Shown here: positions 33,691 through 46,320 of the stretch, piece after piece
Numbering within the stretch: position 1 is the stretch's first letter
Layout: every line of letters starts with the position of its first letter
Source: Varanus komodoensis
Taxonomy: Eukaryota; Chordata; Lepidosauria; Squamata; Varanidae
Reading direction: 5' to 3'
NCBI RefSeq assembly: GCF_004798865.1
Contig: NW_025335268.1
Location: forward strand, 93,297,136-93,361,135
DNA length: 64,000 bases
Program-made: the position numbers and the translations under genes
The notes under the pieces: generated by a model
What the model was told of the DNA's origin: nothing
What the model saw: the letters and a program-made list of their open reading frames with translations, nothing else
The model's database searches: none

Positions 33691-35682
33691 TCAGATTGGT
33701 ATATTTCATATTTTGCATTAAAAAAAGAAAATGAAAAACCTTACGGCTAGATACCAGCTGGATCCCAAGCTTAGAATTTCATTGCTTGTCATCTTTACTT
33801 GCCTAGTTCTTCATATTCCCATCCCCAAAAAGTCCATCCAGGTATGAATATCAGCCCTATGTCTTTTGCACATAAGACAGATTAAAACAAAAACCAAAAA
33901 ACATTCTGGCTCTCTGCAATCTTCTTATCTTCCTTTATCACATCTTTAATTTCCTTTGTCATCTAATGTTCCGACTATTTCCCTTGTTGGTTTTCTGCCT
34001 CTGCATTATTTAAATAATACTTTGTTGTTGTTGTTAATGTTTTGACAATAAGCTTGTGGTTATTGGGTTATTTGTTTATTGCATTCCTTATTGCCTGTGA
34101 AAGTTTCATTTTTGTTCTCATTTTTTTATGTTTTTCATAATATAAAAATAACACCCTTTGGAGCCCCCCCCTTTTTTTTTTGGTTGGAGAAAGTTAAACA
34201 TTCTTCAAGTAAGCACGCAAACTAACTTGGGCAAGCTTACTTTCCATTTTCTGAAGAAAAAAAACCTTGCTTCTTATAGTTTCATTGACTCATACTTTAG
34301 ACTTTCTCTCTTGAACATCTTCCCCACTCAGCACATCATGGAGTGGCCAGCACAGTGGATCTGCTGAGAGCTCATGCAGTGAGGAGGTTTTGCTGGTGTA
34401 CTATGTTTAACTTAATATACTTCCAAATGGCATTTTACCTTGCCTTCCATTGCCTTTTCCAGAAGGGATAATTTTGCCTCAGGAAAGTCTACTGTTATCA
34501 CTTCCACTAATAACGGTAATGGGCTTTGGACTTCTTTTCTAGCTCTACAATTCGGACTCCAAAAATCAGTGAATTGCAAAATATTGAGAAATTATAATAT
34601 AAGCCACTTTAGTCACACAGCCCAGATGCCTCCTCCTGTACATTAAAGGGAATATCTTCATTCTACACTCGTACAAAATCCTCCATATTAGGCACTCTGT
34701 GGAAAGTGCTGGCAACAGCAGCCTGGAGCGTCGTTCCCATTGGTGCTTGGGGTTCCACAGCTGCTTTGTTTAGGAAGTGCTCATGATATCTCCTCCAGAG
34801 CATTATGGCTTTAGTCAGACGCTAAGGGTGGCCTTAAATTGAAGTGGCTCAAGCTGTGATTATTTCTGCTTCTGTGAGTGAACTGCGATCCTTCGCAGGG
34901 CAAATGGGGCAGATTAGGCCCTCAGATCTCTCTTTACTACCACACATGGCTGCTCCTAATGCTGGGCTGAATTTGTTTCAGGTGATATGAAGTGGTGGAT
35001 GGGGGAAGCAAAACCACTCCCCCTTTACTCTTTCTGGAGCATAGGATGAGCCTGGGGGTGGTGGGGAATAGCACTTGCCAGGGCTCCCGTAGTTTTCCTC
35101 TTGCTGCTCACTACCAAATGCTCGGGAACTATGTCCCACCGTAACATATATAATAGGGAGTGAATGCGGCTCAGAAGGACAGCAGTTCCAGAGCGTTTTG
35201 GAGAAATGAACTTGCAGCATGAGGAACATCAGGAGGGATGGCCCACCCCCACCCCACTGACAGTTACCCCACTGAATGGCTGTGTTGATCTAGCTCCGTG
35301 ACATGGTGCACCCCCATGCTGGGCCAGCTCTACTACATGGTGTACCGCCCTGGATGGTTCTTCTGAGGCACAAGGGATGAGAGGGAACTCCACATGTGAC
35401 CTCTAATCAAAATACAGCTTGCGCACATGCATGTGTATAATATTATAAAAGTTAATAGGTCATACGTGAAAATAGTGGGAAATTTGATCATGAGTCCATC
35501 ATCCAAAACCAGGCATAAAGCTTCGTTTGCATTTGGAATTTCTACAGATGGGCCACAATACTCTTATAAAAGAGCCACCAAGAAGTTTATTTATGATTCA
35601 GTGCAAGCAGTAAATTTGCATATGTAAGCATCTTATATGTAGCTCTGGCAAATCCAGACCTTATATTCTGAGTCCCCTCGTA
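33691..35682. other. single-copy sequence
   Basis: No gene is visible. A short TTG run lies at about 34021-34035, and a C8/T10 run at about 34166-34182. Confidence 0.4.
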
Positions 35683-36075
35683 GTTAATTGTTTGTTTGTT
35701 TGTCCCATCTTTGTCATATCCTACCCTTCTGCCAAAATGATGCTCAAGGCAGCTAAGGATAAAACCCAGATTAGAAACAAAAACTTAATTAAAACACAAC
35801 ATGAAAACAAATAAATTAAAAACACAGTAAAGCACAATACACATAAGCAAAACCTTTTTATCAGTTAAAAGCTGCTTCAGCAACAGGCCAGACCTGCTTA
35901 AATTAAAATATGTCTTTGACTGCCAGCAGAAGGACAACCAGAGAGGCCAAAATAGCTTTCATCTGCAGGGGGTTCGGTGTGGCCACTAAGAAGACCCTCT
36001 TATATTCTTGTCTGGAGTTCCTCTGATGGAAAGGTACCAAGGGAAGGGCCTCCTCCAAGCTGCACAAGCTGTTCA
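35683..36075 (-). repeat. L2-like LINE 3' end
   Basis: A gtttgtttgtttgtcccatc tail at the left is followed by ttctgccaaaatgatgctca, an A-rich 3' UTR in reverse, then gcaaaacctttttatcag. The decayed coding end (gaaggacaaccagagaggcc) parallels the aggtaaagacctttttatt block of other copies. Confidence 0.5.
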
Positions 36076-39000
36076 CTGCATGATGGGCTCAAACATCCAT
36101 TTTAGTTGCTTTGCCATGAGCATCCACAGTTGTACATGTAGCCATGCTAACAATCAATTAGTAAATGAGACAAACATGATGTGTAGGATCCGTCTCAGAG
36201 CTAAGTGCCAGTTCAAGTGAACAACTTCATTTTCTTTGTGCTACAACTAACAGGACATTCTTTTCCCTGAATTGGCACAGAGGAGAGGCCTGCAATTCAC
36301 ACGAGCAGTTCAATGGAATTTTTTGGATGGATGGGATATTTTTTGCCAGACCCAAAGGTGTAATAATAACCTGCTTTTATTGATTCTCCATCATGTTTTA
36401 GAGACAAATTGGGCAGAGCTGGACAACCCTTGCCTTGTGTGGAAAGCTACTTATTTCAAGAAAAGCCTGTGTTTTGATAGGACTAGTCTGCCAGTCAGCA
36501 CTGGCTTAACTGGCTTGTGAACTGCAAGCTAGGTTATCTCATGAGCATTCATAATAGTATAAACTTCATTCATAAATCATCACCAGCTGGTTTTAAAGAG
36601 ATGGTGCTCATCAAAATGGTAAAGCGTGAGAGGATGTAAGTAAAGATCAGGCAATAATGGTGCTTAAAAAGCCTTACAAGAAGAGTACAGTATATGTGCT
36701 AATAAAAAAGAGGACTGCAGTGCATTTGATATGCAATGGATGCCACCAGGTAAATAGAACTGAAAGGTCCTTTAGCAATGAGTAAGAAAAAGCAAAGATA
36801 ATGTATGCAGAAAAAAAAAAAAAGAAATTAAGTAGGTTTGTGAAGGAAAGTGATTATAACATAGGAGTATTCTTTATCCTTTCATTATTATGATGTGTTA
36901 TTTGTCAACAAAAGGTTGCCCCAAATTTCATTCCAGGTGCCAAAAATAGGAACATATGAGAAATTTGTTTCTTTTTGATTTTTACATAGTGTTTAAGCAC
37001 TCCTGAGATGAAACACTGATGTGAACACAACCTATGGCCCAGTGCTATACATTTTCAAGCTTGTAGTGCGATTCTCAGAACAACAAATAAAAAAATACAT
37101 CTGAAAGGTGTGCATTTTAAAAAATGCACACAAATACCCATTAATCAATGGGAGGAAATGCATACAGTTGAGAAAATGCTTCAAAGTTTGCACAAATTCT
37201 GGTGCAAAGAGAAAAACAAAGCCCGTAATCTAAGTCAATCTTTGGCTTTTGCAGGTCATAGAACTGACATAGCTGAAAATAAAATGAAATAAAATGAAAT
37301 TTGATGCTGATGTGTGTTGAAATGAACTTTGAGAAATTCAGAGAATCTCAACAAGCTTGAGTTTTGCTGATTATTGCATCCCTACCCAGAAGGTACAGGA
37401 AGTGGCAAATGTCTTTTGTCCAGTCCTATTTGCAGCTTAAATCCTAGGAATCCAGGAATCCAAGGAAGTCGAGACAGTTAGCAATCATCTTTGTTGTCAT
37501 TGTCATCATCTCATTCTATTTTCAACAAGCATTCAATTGTCACAAAAGACCAGGAGTATGCTCAGTTTAATAGATGCCTTAGGAATTTCCTAAGAAGCAG
37601 TGGAATCAATGGGAAAAATACTGATGCAAGAACCATATGGATATATTGTTGTTGGTCATCACCTGTGGTAGAACCAAGAAGGCATGGCTAATGATCAAGC
37701 CAAAGTTAAGCCCTTTAAAACTTGAGAAGTTCCAACAGGGTAGATTTTGTAATTTACAGAGCTGCTGTAAAATTAGTCCATCTTGCCCTGATCTGTTTCT
37801 TCAGATTAGTAGAGGTTCCTTTTCCAGCCCTGTTACCCGAAGGGTTTTTGTCCCACTAAAGAAGCCAGGAGTGAACTGGGTTCTGCCCAACAGAAGGCCA
37901 ACAGAAGGCCAGTCCATATCCACTTAAAGCAAAGAGGTTCAAAACTGCTTAACCGCTCTATTTCAACTACTTCCAAATATAAATCTTAGAACACAGCTTC
38001 CAGAACCATCAAGATGGTGGGTGGATGGGTGGGGAGGAATGACAAGAAAAACGTTTTTTGTGGGGGGTGGTATTCCAACTGTCAGGCCAGGCCATGACCC
38101 TAATCCAGGTTCATGGCCGATGGCCTGAGGTGGAATATCAGGAACTGCAGCAAACAGATGTGTACTGCTCTGTTCCCCACTTGGAGGTTTTATACTGTCT
38201 TCTTATTGCTGAAGAAGGCACTGTGCCTTGAGCATGCATGTGACTCATCAGGCCAAATCCCACACCTGGAGGCTTTACCTCTGCAGTTCCTGATTCGTCC
38301 CCTCCACCACCTCCATGTGCCCCAAGGGCAACAAGGCATGTCTATGGATATATGGCAGGAAGTGAGATTCACTATGCATTTTCAGTCAGATCTCTTCACT
38401 TGAAGAACTTTGCTGTGATGAGCCCTTCTTTAAAATGAACTCAGGGCAGGCAAGACCAAGGGAAATTACCTATCCAAATGGAGAGAAGCAAGGAAACCTG
38501 CCATTTCTGATGAGGGAAAGTTTGTGTGAACCCAAAACCTTGGTGAATGTATTGTCTTCTGCAGCATAGAAAATTCCTTCTCTTAGTCAACATTCCCAGC
38601 AATTTACAGGGCTGTAAACGATTATCAGAAAAGAGTATGCTTCCATTCAGACTGGGATACAGTTCTAGGACTATGGTATAGTAAATTAAAGAAATTATCT
38701 TTAAATGACTAACATTTCACATATGATGAACAACATCTTTCAAGTCCTTTATTTATATCCCATTCTTTATTGGTTGCTGATAAAGGTAAAGTCTAATGAG
38801 CCAATATGGTTTCAATGTGCAAAGTCATTTGATTGAAATATTCAAAGGCATCAAAATCTGATATTTTATAGTTATGAAATTAAGCAAATAGAATATCTGT
38901 GTAGCTCTAAACTTCTAATAATGAAATGCTATGTTGTACAGAAAGATCATACCATTCCAAACATGGATGAGCATTGAGAAAATGTTATTAATTTTTCCAT

Positions 39001-39740
39001 TGATAAGATAACATGTATGGTTTTAATTCTAAATTCTGCTTGATATACCTTATGGAATTTTAATTGACTTTTCAAGTTTGTTAATTTGGGAGCATAATGC
39101 TGCCAAAATTAATACTTTTAAGTACAAGTTATTTCAGTGGGAAATACTGAAGCTCACCAGGATTTTAAAAAGTGTTTAACATTAGCTGGATTGAGCTTTT
39201 TGTCAGCTTTACACTTCTCTGATTTTGGAATAAGGCACCCTTTAGACTTGTCAATCTAAGAGTACATTAGCAATCCAACTAATGGATTTCTGGGGAACTG
39301 CAAGGGTCATATTCTTATACAAAACTGAAACGGCAGTGTAAGATGTACATAGCAGCCTTACCTTTTGGCATTTGTATTCATATCCATATTTCCTGCATTT
39401 AGGAGTTGTTCGTTCTGAAAACACTTTTATGTTCCATCACATGTAAGGTGCTTAATGACTGCATAGAACAACAGTTTCCACAGTAACAATAGGACTTTAT
39501 GGTGCTTCTAACTTTCAAGAACAAGCAGGGAAATTTGCAGGAAAGAGGAGACAAAAAGGCACACTTTGATTGGAGAATTGCATCACAAAATTCAAAAATG
39601 CACAAATACCAATAATTGATTGAATCTCTGTTCATTTACTGGTTTTAGAAGTACAAAATGGGTTAGTTTGCATTAAAATGTGAACCAACCACGGTTCTTC
39701 CACATGCTGCAAGAGTTGATTTATAGAGTACTATATCCAT
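36076..39740. other. long single-copy stretch
   Basis: No gene was recognised over 3.7 kb. There is an A13 run near 36812, and a tandem aaataaaatga duplication near 37270-37290. The part at 38700-39250 is AT-rich and repeat-free and could hold conserved non-coding DNA, without a sharp motif. Confidence 0.4.
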
Positions 39741-40740
39741 GAAGAACATAAGAAAAGCCATGTTGGATCAGACCAGTGGTCCATTTAGTCCACCATTCTG
39801 TTAACATGGAAGCTATCTAGCTGCCATCACAACTCGTAGTTAGAAATGGCAGCAATAGCACCCTTCTGCCTGTGTTCTCCAGTGAGAGGTGTATATAGGC
39901 TTACTGCTGGTCAAACTGGAAGTAGAAGATAATTCCTGAACTAGATCATTGAGTGGACTAGTAGCCATTGATAGCCTTTTCCTCCATTTTTCTATCTGAT
40001 CCATTTTTAAAGCCATACACACTACCCAGTCTTTCATCTGCTGGTAAAGAGGGATGTGTAACATTTTTTCATTAGAAGATCAGCTATTTCACATTTGAGT
40101 TAAGAGCGCTAGGATGGACACCATCTGGGCCTAGAGACTTACTCACTTTCAGTTTGTCAACAAAGTTTTCTTTTTTCACCACTGTTGGCCTCAGTTCCTC
40201 AGAATCCCTTTCTGTGAAGAACAGCTCAGGCACTAGTGCCTGTCCTATATCTTATGAAATGAAGACGGATGAAAATAATCCATTTAATTCCTTTGCAATT
40301 TGCTTTTTCTGATTTCATACTCTTGCATGAAAGAGTATCCATGCTCATCCCTAGCTGGTGTCCTTCTTCTGTTATATTTAAAGATTCGTTTATTGTTGGC
40401 TGTGATGTTACTAGAGATATGCTCTCCACAATTCTTTTTGCATCTTTTATTGCTTGCTTGTATTTCCTTTGTGCAAGCTCAAGCACCCCACACCTACCTC
40501 CCCATTTAGATAAGACTTCTGTATTCTGAAATAAGCCTTCTTTTCTCCAATTACTTCTTTAGCCCTGCTTATTAACCATGCTGATGGTCTCTTAGACTTG
40601 GCGTTATCTTTCCTAACATGGAATATACATTTAGCTGAGCTTCTCTTATTGTGGGTGTGAGGACCTTCTAAACATTTGGAAAGCATTTAACCCTCTTGAC
40701 TCCTCTTTTTAACTCCGCCTTTACCAGTTCTCTTGTTATT
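39741..40740 (-). repeat. CR1 LINE, 3' end plus ORF2 fragment
   Basis: It starts gaagaacataagaaaagcca and shows agtagccattgatagcct. It then jumps to ORF2 text: accatctgggcctagagact reversed is the reverse transcriptase entry region. On the minus strand, 40226-40486 reads LAQRKYKQAIKDAKR, and 40447-40686 contains AKSKRPSAWLISRAKE, matching the linker before the reverse transcriptase in CR1. An internal deletion joins the 3' end to the linker. Confidence 0.7.
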
Positions 40741-41339
40741 GCCCCTCAGTTTGGGTTTAGTCTATGTGGTTGAAGTTCTTTTCAACCACTTGAGAATCTC
40801 TTTTGGAGCAAGAACACTAAGTTCTTTGCTGGATTTTCCTCCTGAGATTTAGCACTCAACAGTAAGCTTGTAAGGGTTACCCTTTGAGGATTTTTCTCCC
40901 TTTGCTCTGCCCTTGGTTTGAATTCAGCACATGATTTATGAGTTTTACTAAGTTTCAAATGATTTCCCAAGGGAACTTAATAGATAAATAAGTAAGTATT
41001 TCATACCTTTTCCTCACATAGGTGCTTAAATCACTTGTGTAAAGAGGTTTGGTCAATGGGCCTGAGATGCTTTGTCAGCGGGGCTTCTCATGCTTGGATA
41101 AATCTGCTCTGATAAATCTTTCATGAACTTGAACTGGTCCATTCCAAAAGCAATTTCAAGTGCTTGTACATCTACACACACTAATATCAATGTAACTCTA
41201 TTATATTGCTTCAAAAATGTTGTAGGAGCTTTTTGTCTGAATAAGCATTTAATATCCAAGTTCTCAAGAGTAGTTGAAAAACACACAAAACAAAACGAAT
41301 GACACAATGAATGCACGACATGTATTATAAACTCTTACA
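40741..41339. other. single-copy sequence
   Basis: Nothing recognisable was seen. Confidence 0.4.
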
Positions 41340-41730
41340 ATCCAAACCATTAAGTTCTAGTATGAAGTGCTCAGGAAACACCTGGGAAAAAAGTAGATTT
41401 TACCTAGGTACCAAAAGTACCTGACCATGAATGCCCACCCCTGCTGGACAGGGGAGAACATTCCAAAAGGTAGGCACCATCATGAGAATAGTCCTCTTCT
41501 GTGCTGCTAGAAGACAACCTATGGATCATGGCATAGCAGGGTCACCACTGAAGAGCTTAGTGGACTAGAGGGGAAGGTTGCCGTTCGGGTAATCTGGCCT
41601 CAGTAACCAAGTCCCATTAATGGTTGCCTCTTCACTTACGCCTAAGAGGCAACCAGTACAGTTCTTTCTGCACAAGGATAGTAAGATGAGTACCATCTCC
41701 ATTTTTCCCACTGAGGAGTGGAAAAACATA
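41340..41730 (-). repeat. L2-like LINE fragment, old
   Basis: Reverse-oriented family words appear in order: gaaaaaagtagattttacct, gaacattccaaaaggtaggc and tgcctcttcacttacgcc. At the right end, gcaaccagtacagttctttc leads into the tttctgcacaaggatagtaa block. The frame is gone. Confidence 0.45.
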
Positions 41731-42367
41731 AAAATGTTCAGGGCACAGATTTTCATAAACCATACAGAACTCATCTCATGACATCACCTTGAGTATAAAA
41801 ACAAATCTTCATGCCTCCAGGCATTTAACTAGATATTATGTTTCTTAGATCAATGAAAAATGGCTGCAAAGAGCCAAAACATCCCCTGCCTCCAATTATA
41901 AACACAGCTATGTGCCAATGTCTTTTCATTCCACTATGATGACATCTGGACAGCTTTTGCATTCACCCCCCACCAACCCAAATTCTCCATAACAAATTTA
42001 ATAATGAAGATTCAAATTGTCTTGATTTTATCAAGAACAGAATTTCTGTGGGGAGGGGGAAGTTAAAAGAACGAGAAGGCAGGGGAGAAGCACCTAAATT
42101 AAAGAGCTGTTGCTGCTACCGCATGATTTAGATGGGGAGGACTACTTGGGATGTCATGTAGCGATTTTACATGTATATTGGAATTGCCCAGTGTTAAACT
42201 TTCATGCATTAAGATAAAGAAATCAAGGGGGAATCAAAAATCTCAATAGACACCCTGCTTGGCTATTTGTAACAAGCTGTACATGTTTCTGATAGGAAAA
42301 TGGCCATTAATCGTTAATAACAGCAGCTGAACAATTGATAGAATTTTACTGAATTTTACACTATATT
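41731..42367. other. single-copy sequence
   Basis: Nothing recognisable was seen. Confidence 0.4.
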
Positions 42368-42645
42368 TTTCCAGCGCCAGGTAAAGACCATTTTATTTTG
42401 TTTTATTTTATTTTATTTTATTTGACTGTTATTTTAACAATTAATGGTTTTAGATGTTTTAGGATTTTATTTTATTTCTTTTCCCTTTTTTCACAGTCAC
42501 ATTTGATAGTGATGTTTCATATTGTTTTAATAATTAATGTTTTTATAGTAGTTTTATATTTATTGTATTTTTATATATTTTGTAAGCCATCCTGAGCACT
42601 TGAAGCGATAGGACAGGGTATAAATACATTTAATAAATAAATAAA
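42368..42645 (+). repeat. L2-like LINE 3' end
   Basis: It starts ttttccagcgccaggtaaag, the last coding bases of the family. The 3' UTR follows, with a TTTTA run at about 42396-42422, then tgtaagccatcctgagcact and an AAATA tail (aataaataaataaata). Only the last 280 bp are present. Confidence 0.75.
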
Positions 42646-43172
42646 TATTGGGAAAATACTCCACAATACTTGGGATGGATTTATGCTAGACAGATGTCAG
42701 ACATGCAGGATTTTTGCTTTTCTAACTAGAATGGCAAGATTCCCAATGGGAACCAGGAGAAAAAGTGCCTCTTCAGAATGGTGGTGGTTCCAATTACTTA
42801 TTGCAAAGGGAAGCAGGTGTCCGTATTATGGATGGTACTTCTTTTTAATTATTAGAACCCTGAGATCTAGCAACTGGAGGCTGGTGCCAAATTTATACAA
42901 TTGGAATTAAAGAATTCTGCGTCTAGGAGTTTGTTTTCCATTGGAGAACTGAATGGTGTTCCAAGTCATATCACACATAAATACACTTCCGATTACCTCA
43001 AGTTCTCTTTATTTCACCAGTATAATTTAGGGTGGGTAGACATTGTGTTGCTGTTCTTGTTAAACAGTTGAGAGTTTAACAAGAGTTTAAAAAAATGCAA
43101 ATATTGCAAATCATCCAAAGATCTCCCAATATCCACCCTATGAGCCAAAACTCAAGATTAACCTTGATGTAC
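42646..43172. other. single-copy sequence
   Basis: Nothing recognisable was seen. Confidence 0.4.
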
Positions 43173-43510
43173 AGACTGCAGGTGGCGCAGTGGTTTAAAC
43201 CGCTGGGCTGGTTGATCGAAAGGTTGCTGGTTCGAAGCTGCACAACGGAGTGAGTTCCCATTGCTCCGTCCCAGCTCCTGCCAACCTTGCAGTTCGAAAG
43301 CATGCAAATGCAAGTAGATAAAAAGGTACCACTTCTGTGGGCAGGTAACAGCATTCTGTGCACTTCGGTGTTTAGTCATGCCGGCCACATGACCATGGAG
43401 ACTGTCTGCAGACAAACGCTGGCTCCCTCGGCTATGAAACGGAAATGAGCACCACCCCCTAGAGTCAGGCATGACTGGACTTCACGTCAAGGGGAAACCT
43501 TTACCTTTAC
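43173..43510 (+). mobile_element. Sauria-type tRNA SINE with BovB-like tail
   Basis: It is full length: box A tggcgcagtggtt, box B ggttcgaagct, body ccggccacatgaccatgg, and tail aaacctttacctttac. It lacks an 8-bp piece next to box A present in the 11964 copy and has a few substitutions. No clear target duplication could be fixed, because the 5' boundary (aga/ctgcaggtgg) is ambiguous. Confidence 0.85.
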
Positions 43511-43918
43511 AGTCTACATCTGAATCATTACAGGGACTATATTTTACAGATGGGGATGACTGAAGCTGACAGGGCTAAGCAAATACAGAAGTCCAACCAT
43601 GGTAGAGTATTCTTAATTGATAATTTTACCTGGGGGACAGAAACCCTGGCTGATCAACTGCAAAATCTGATATCTAGCCACAGATCTCCACTTACTTTCC
43701 ACTCTCCCTTGTTAAGCACTTGGGCTGTTACCATTATGACTGAAGTAAGGCTGTAATCCTAAACCTACTTAAAGAGCAATCATGAATGTTCTAATCGAAA
43801 GAAGTCCTTCAACACCCAGCAAGTACCAGCCAGCAAATTGTGCATTGTTTAACACTTACTTTTAACTGCATATGTCATTTTGTTAGCCAATGTGGAAGCA
43901 TCTTCACAACACCCCCCC
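43511..43918. other. single-copy sequence left of gap
   Basis: No gene is visible. It ends in a C-run at the gap edge. Confidence 0.4.
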
Positions 43919-44018
43919 NNNNNNNNNNNNNNNNNNNNNNNNNNNNNNNNNNNNNNNNNNNNNNNNNNNNNNNNNNNNNNNNNNNNNNNNNNNNNNNNNN
44001 NNNNNNNNNNNNNNNNNN
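43919..44018. other. assembly gap, 100 N
   Basis: Exactly 100 undetermined bases. The right flank is a young LINE, as at 3548-4047, and the left flank is a C-run. Confidence 0.99.
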
Positions 44019-44250
44019 TAGCCAGGACCCAAGCCGTTTAGGGCTTTGTAGGTCATAATCAACACCTTGAATTGGGCCCGGGCTTCAATGGGAAGCCAGT
44101 GAAGCTGATGGAGGACTGGAGTCATGTGAGCATAATGCCCCGTCCCCGTCAGCAACCTGGCAGCTCTATTTTGCACCAATTGAAGTGTTCGGACTGTCTT
44201 CAGGGGAAGCCCCATGTAAAGTGCGTTACAGAAGTCTAGGCGGGAAGTGG
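44019..44250 (-). repeat. young L2-like LINE, RT C-terminal tail
   Basis: On the minus strand, 43904-44215 contains [20 protein letters not shown], then [17 protein letters not shown] and [12 protein letters not shown], with no stop in the sequenced part. This is the downstream domain of a CR1/L2-group reverse transcriptase. The copy is 5'-truncated near 44250 and its 3' end is in the gap. It shows CpG-only differences from 4048-4188. Confidence 0.85.
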
Positions 44251-45580
44251 TAGATGTAGCCCCATTCCCTGCAGCTCAAGACAGCACTGGCTGTTTTGAC
44301 AGAGAGGGAGCATCCAAATTCTGCATAAGTATCTGATGCTGGGCTAGATGAACTCTGGGCCTTTAAAAATGAACTTTGCTCAGGAGGAACTTATTTCCTG
44401 GTCATGCAAAACATTTATCAACTGGAGAACCCAGCAATTATCTTGTTCACATTTCGATCCAAGCTAGGGTCTCTTCTCTCGGGCAGGCTGGACAGGAGAT
44501 GTTTATTCCATGCTTTGGAGCAAAAAGTGGATCTAAGAAGCATCACAGTGACATATGTAGCCCATGAGAAGACTAGAACCCCAAAGCCTCTGAATCAAAG
44601 AGGCTCCTCATCAGACCAATATTCTGCTTGCTGAGTCCAGTCTACAGAGAAGCAATGAACTCCAATAAGAATGAGATGGTTCAGGTTTTGTACCTGCCCT
44701 GCTCTGAGGTTTCGGGTGAGACACAATGTGTTTTAAGCAGCAACTGTTAAACCAGTTAAAGCACCATGTTTTTGTTACGCACACCATGTCTGCTGCAGAC
44801 CAAAGCATTCTTCCACCTTCCCTTTGCCTTCTCTGAAGATGTTCTAAACTCGCAATGGGGAAAGTGGAAAGCCATTCCAGAGCCTGATGCTTTTCTGATT
44901 AGGAAAAAATGATAGGAACGTGCAGGTTTTATTAATGAAAATGACAACCCTATGTGCTTCTCCACTTCTATTAATATGGATGCAGATAACATGCAGTTCC
45001 TCAGCCATTTCACTATCATTTAGTAATGAATTAATATAACATTACCCTAAGCCATCTGAGATCTCCCTAATGGACCCAGAGAAAAGAAGCAATTATAACG
45101 ATTTCTCAGGACAGAAAGGGAAATAAGCTGGAAACGGCTGAACAATGAGGAGCTGGGCAAACACAGGATTGCTCCTGGATCGTCAGCTGCCTCGAACACC
45201 TGAGGGCTGGCAGGAGTGCAGAATGGCCAGGGGCTGCCACAGGGGCCTGTTTGTTTGCTTGTTCAGGTGCCCTCCGGCTGCCTCCGGTAGAACAAATGGT
45301 TGGTTTTATCATGTTCCAAATATGCCATCTGCTAATACAACATTGTATGTTGCCATTCAGCACAAACAACAACTGTTAATCTACTTAATGTTATTTTTCC
45401 AGGAGCCAAATCTTCTTTGGGTTCCCAATTAAAAGCCAAATATTAACTATAGCCCTTTGCGGCTCTTTTGAGGAGTTACGTGCAGAGACAGCTATGAACA
45501 CAAAACATCTCCTATTGTATTTACTTTCTGGTCCCTTTAGTGCACTGCAGCAAATATTTTCTGGTTTTCTGCGATAACGT
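44251..45580. other. single-copy sequence
   Basis: No gene is visible. A SINE-like 3' scrap (gatgctgggctagatgaact) lies at 44335-44355. Confidence 0.4.
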
Positions 45581-45620
45581 TATATATGTGCGCGCGCGCA
45601 TGTGCGTGTGTGTGCGCACA
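45581..45620. repeat. 40-bp alternating purine-pyrimidine tract (Z-DNA type)
   Basis: Every base alternates pyrimidine-purine without a break. A TA-rich start passes into cgcgcgcgca and then a mixed tg/cg part ending gcgcaca. CG and CA/TG alternation is the classic Z-forming sequence. It is also notable for keeping several CpGs in a CpG-poor region. Confidence 0.9.
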
Positions 45621-46320
45621 GACATAGAACAGCCACCTACTAATTTGCCTGGAGAAATGTTTTATACTGCAAAGTTTCAGAGAAGTGGTGAAGCTTTGAG
45701 CCTAGGCTGGCTTCAGCACCCAGTTCCCTCAGGCTCAGACTGAAATTTAAGCACCTTAGCAACTTTGCTAGTTCAGGCTTCAGCCATTCAGCTCCCCATA
45801 GAAAAGCTCCACACAGAACAGCCCTGCAGTGCAGTTTGGAAAGCCACCCACCATTTTAGCTGTTCCTATAATGCTCCACAGGGCCACTGTGCAGAATGAC
45901 AATATTGGCAGCAGGCCAGGACCAGCTGGCACTGTTCAGAGGGGGCACTGGCTCAAAGTCTTGTTTGAATGTGGACCTGGAAGTAGTTTAAACATTAGTC
46001 AAAAGTCATGCATCAGGATCTTCCAATACGCATGCACAGACTCACAAAACACAGTGTGAGGGATGGCTGCCAGAAGACTCTGAAATCATATTCCACTTCC
46101 ATCATGATGCCTCATGCCTTTTCTTGCAGGCTGCAATGCAGAAAGGCCATTAACGTCTAGCCAAGCCCTGGTGGATTTCTATGATCCACATTATAGTGAC
46201 TACCACTTTTCATGAGCCACATGCAGATATTTACCATGCATGTTTCCACTCTTCCTGGAATGCTTCTTCCTGCAATTGCAAAACGAGGCACAGGGCTTAC
46301 AACATGGAGCAATGTGACCG
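45621..46320. other. single-copy sequence
   Basis: Nothing recognisable was seen. Confidence 0.4.
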
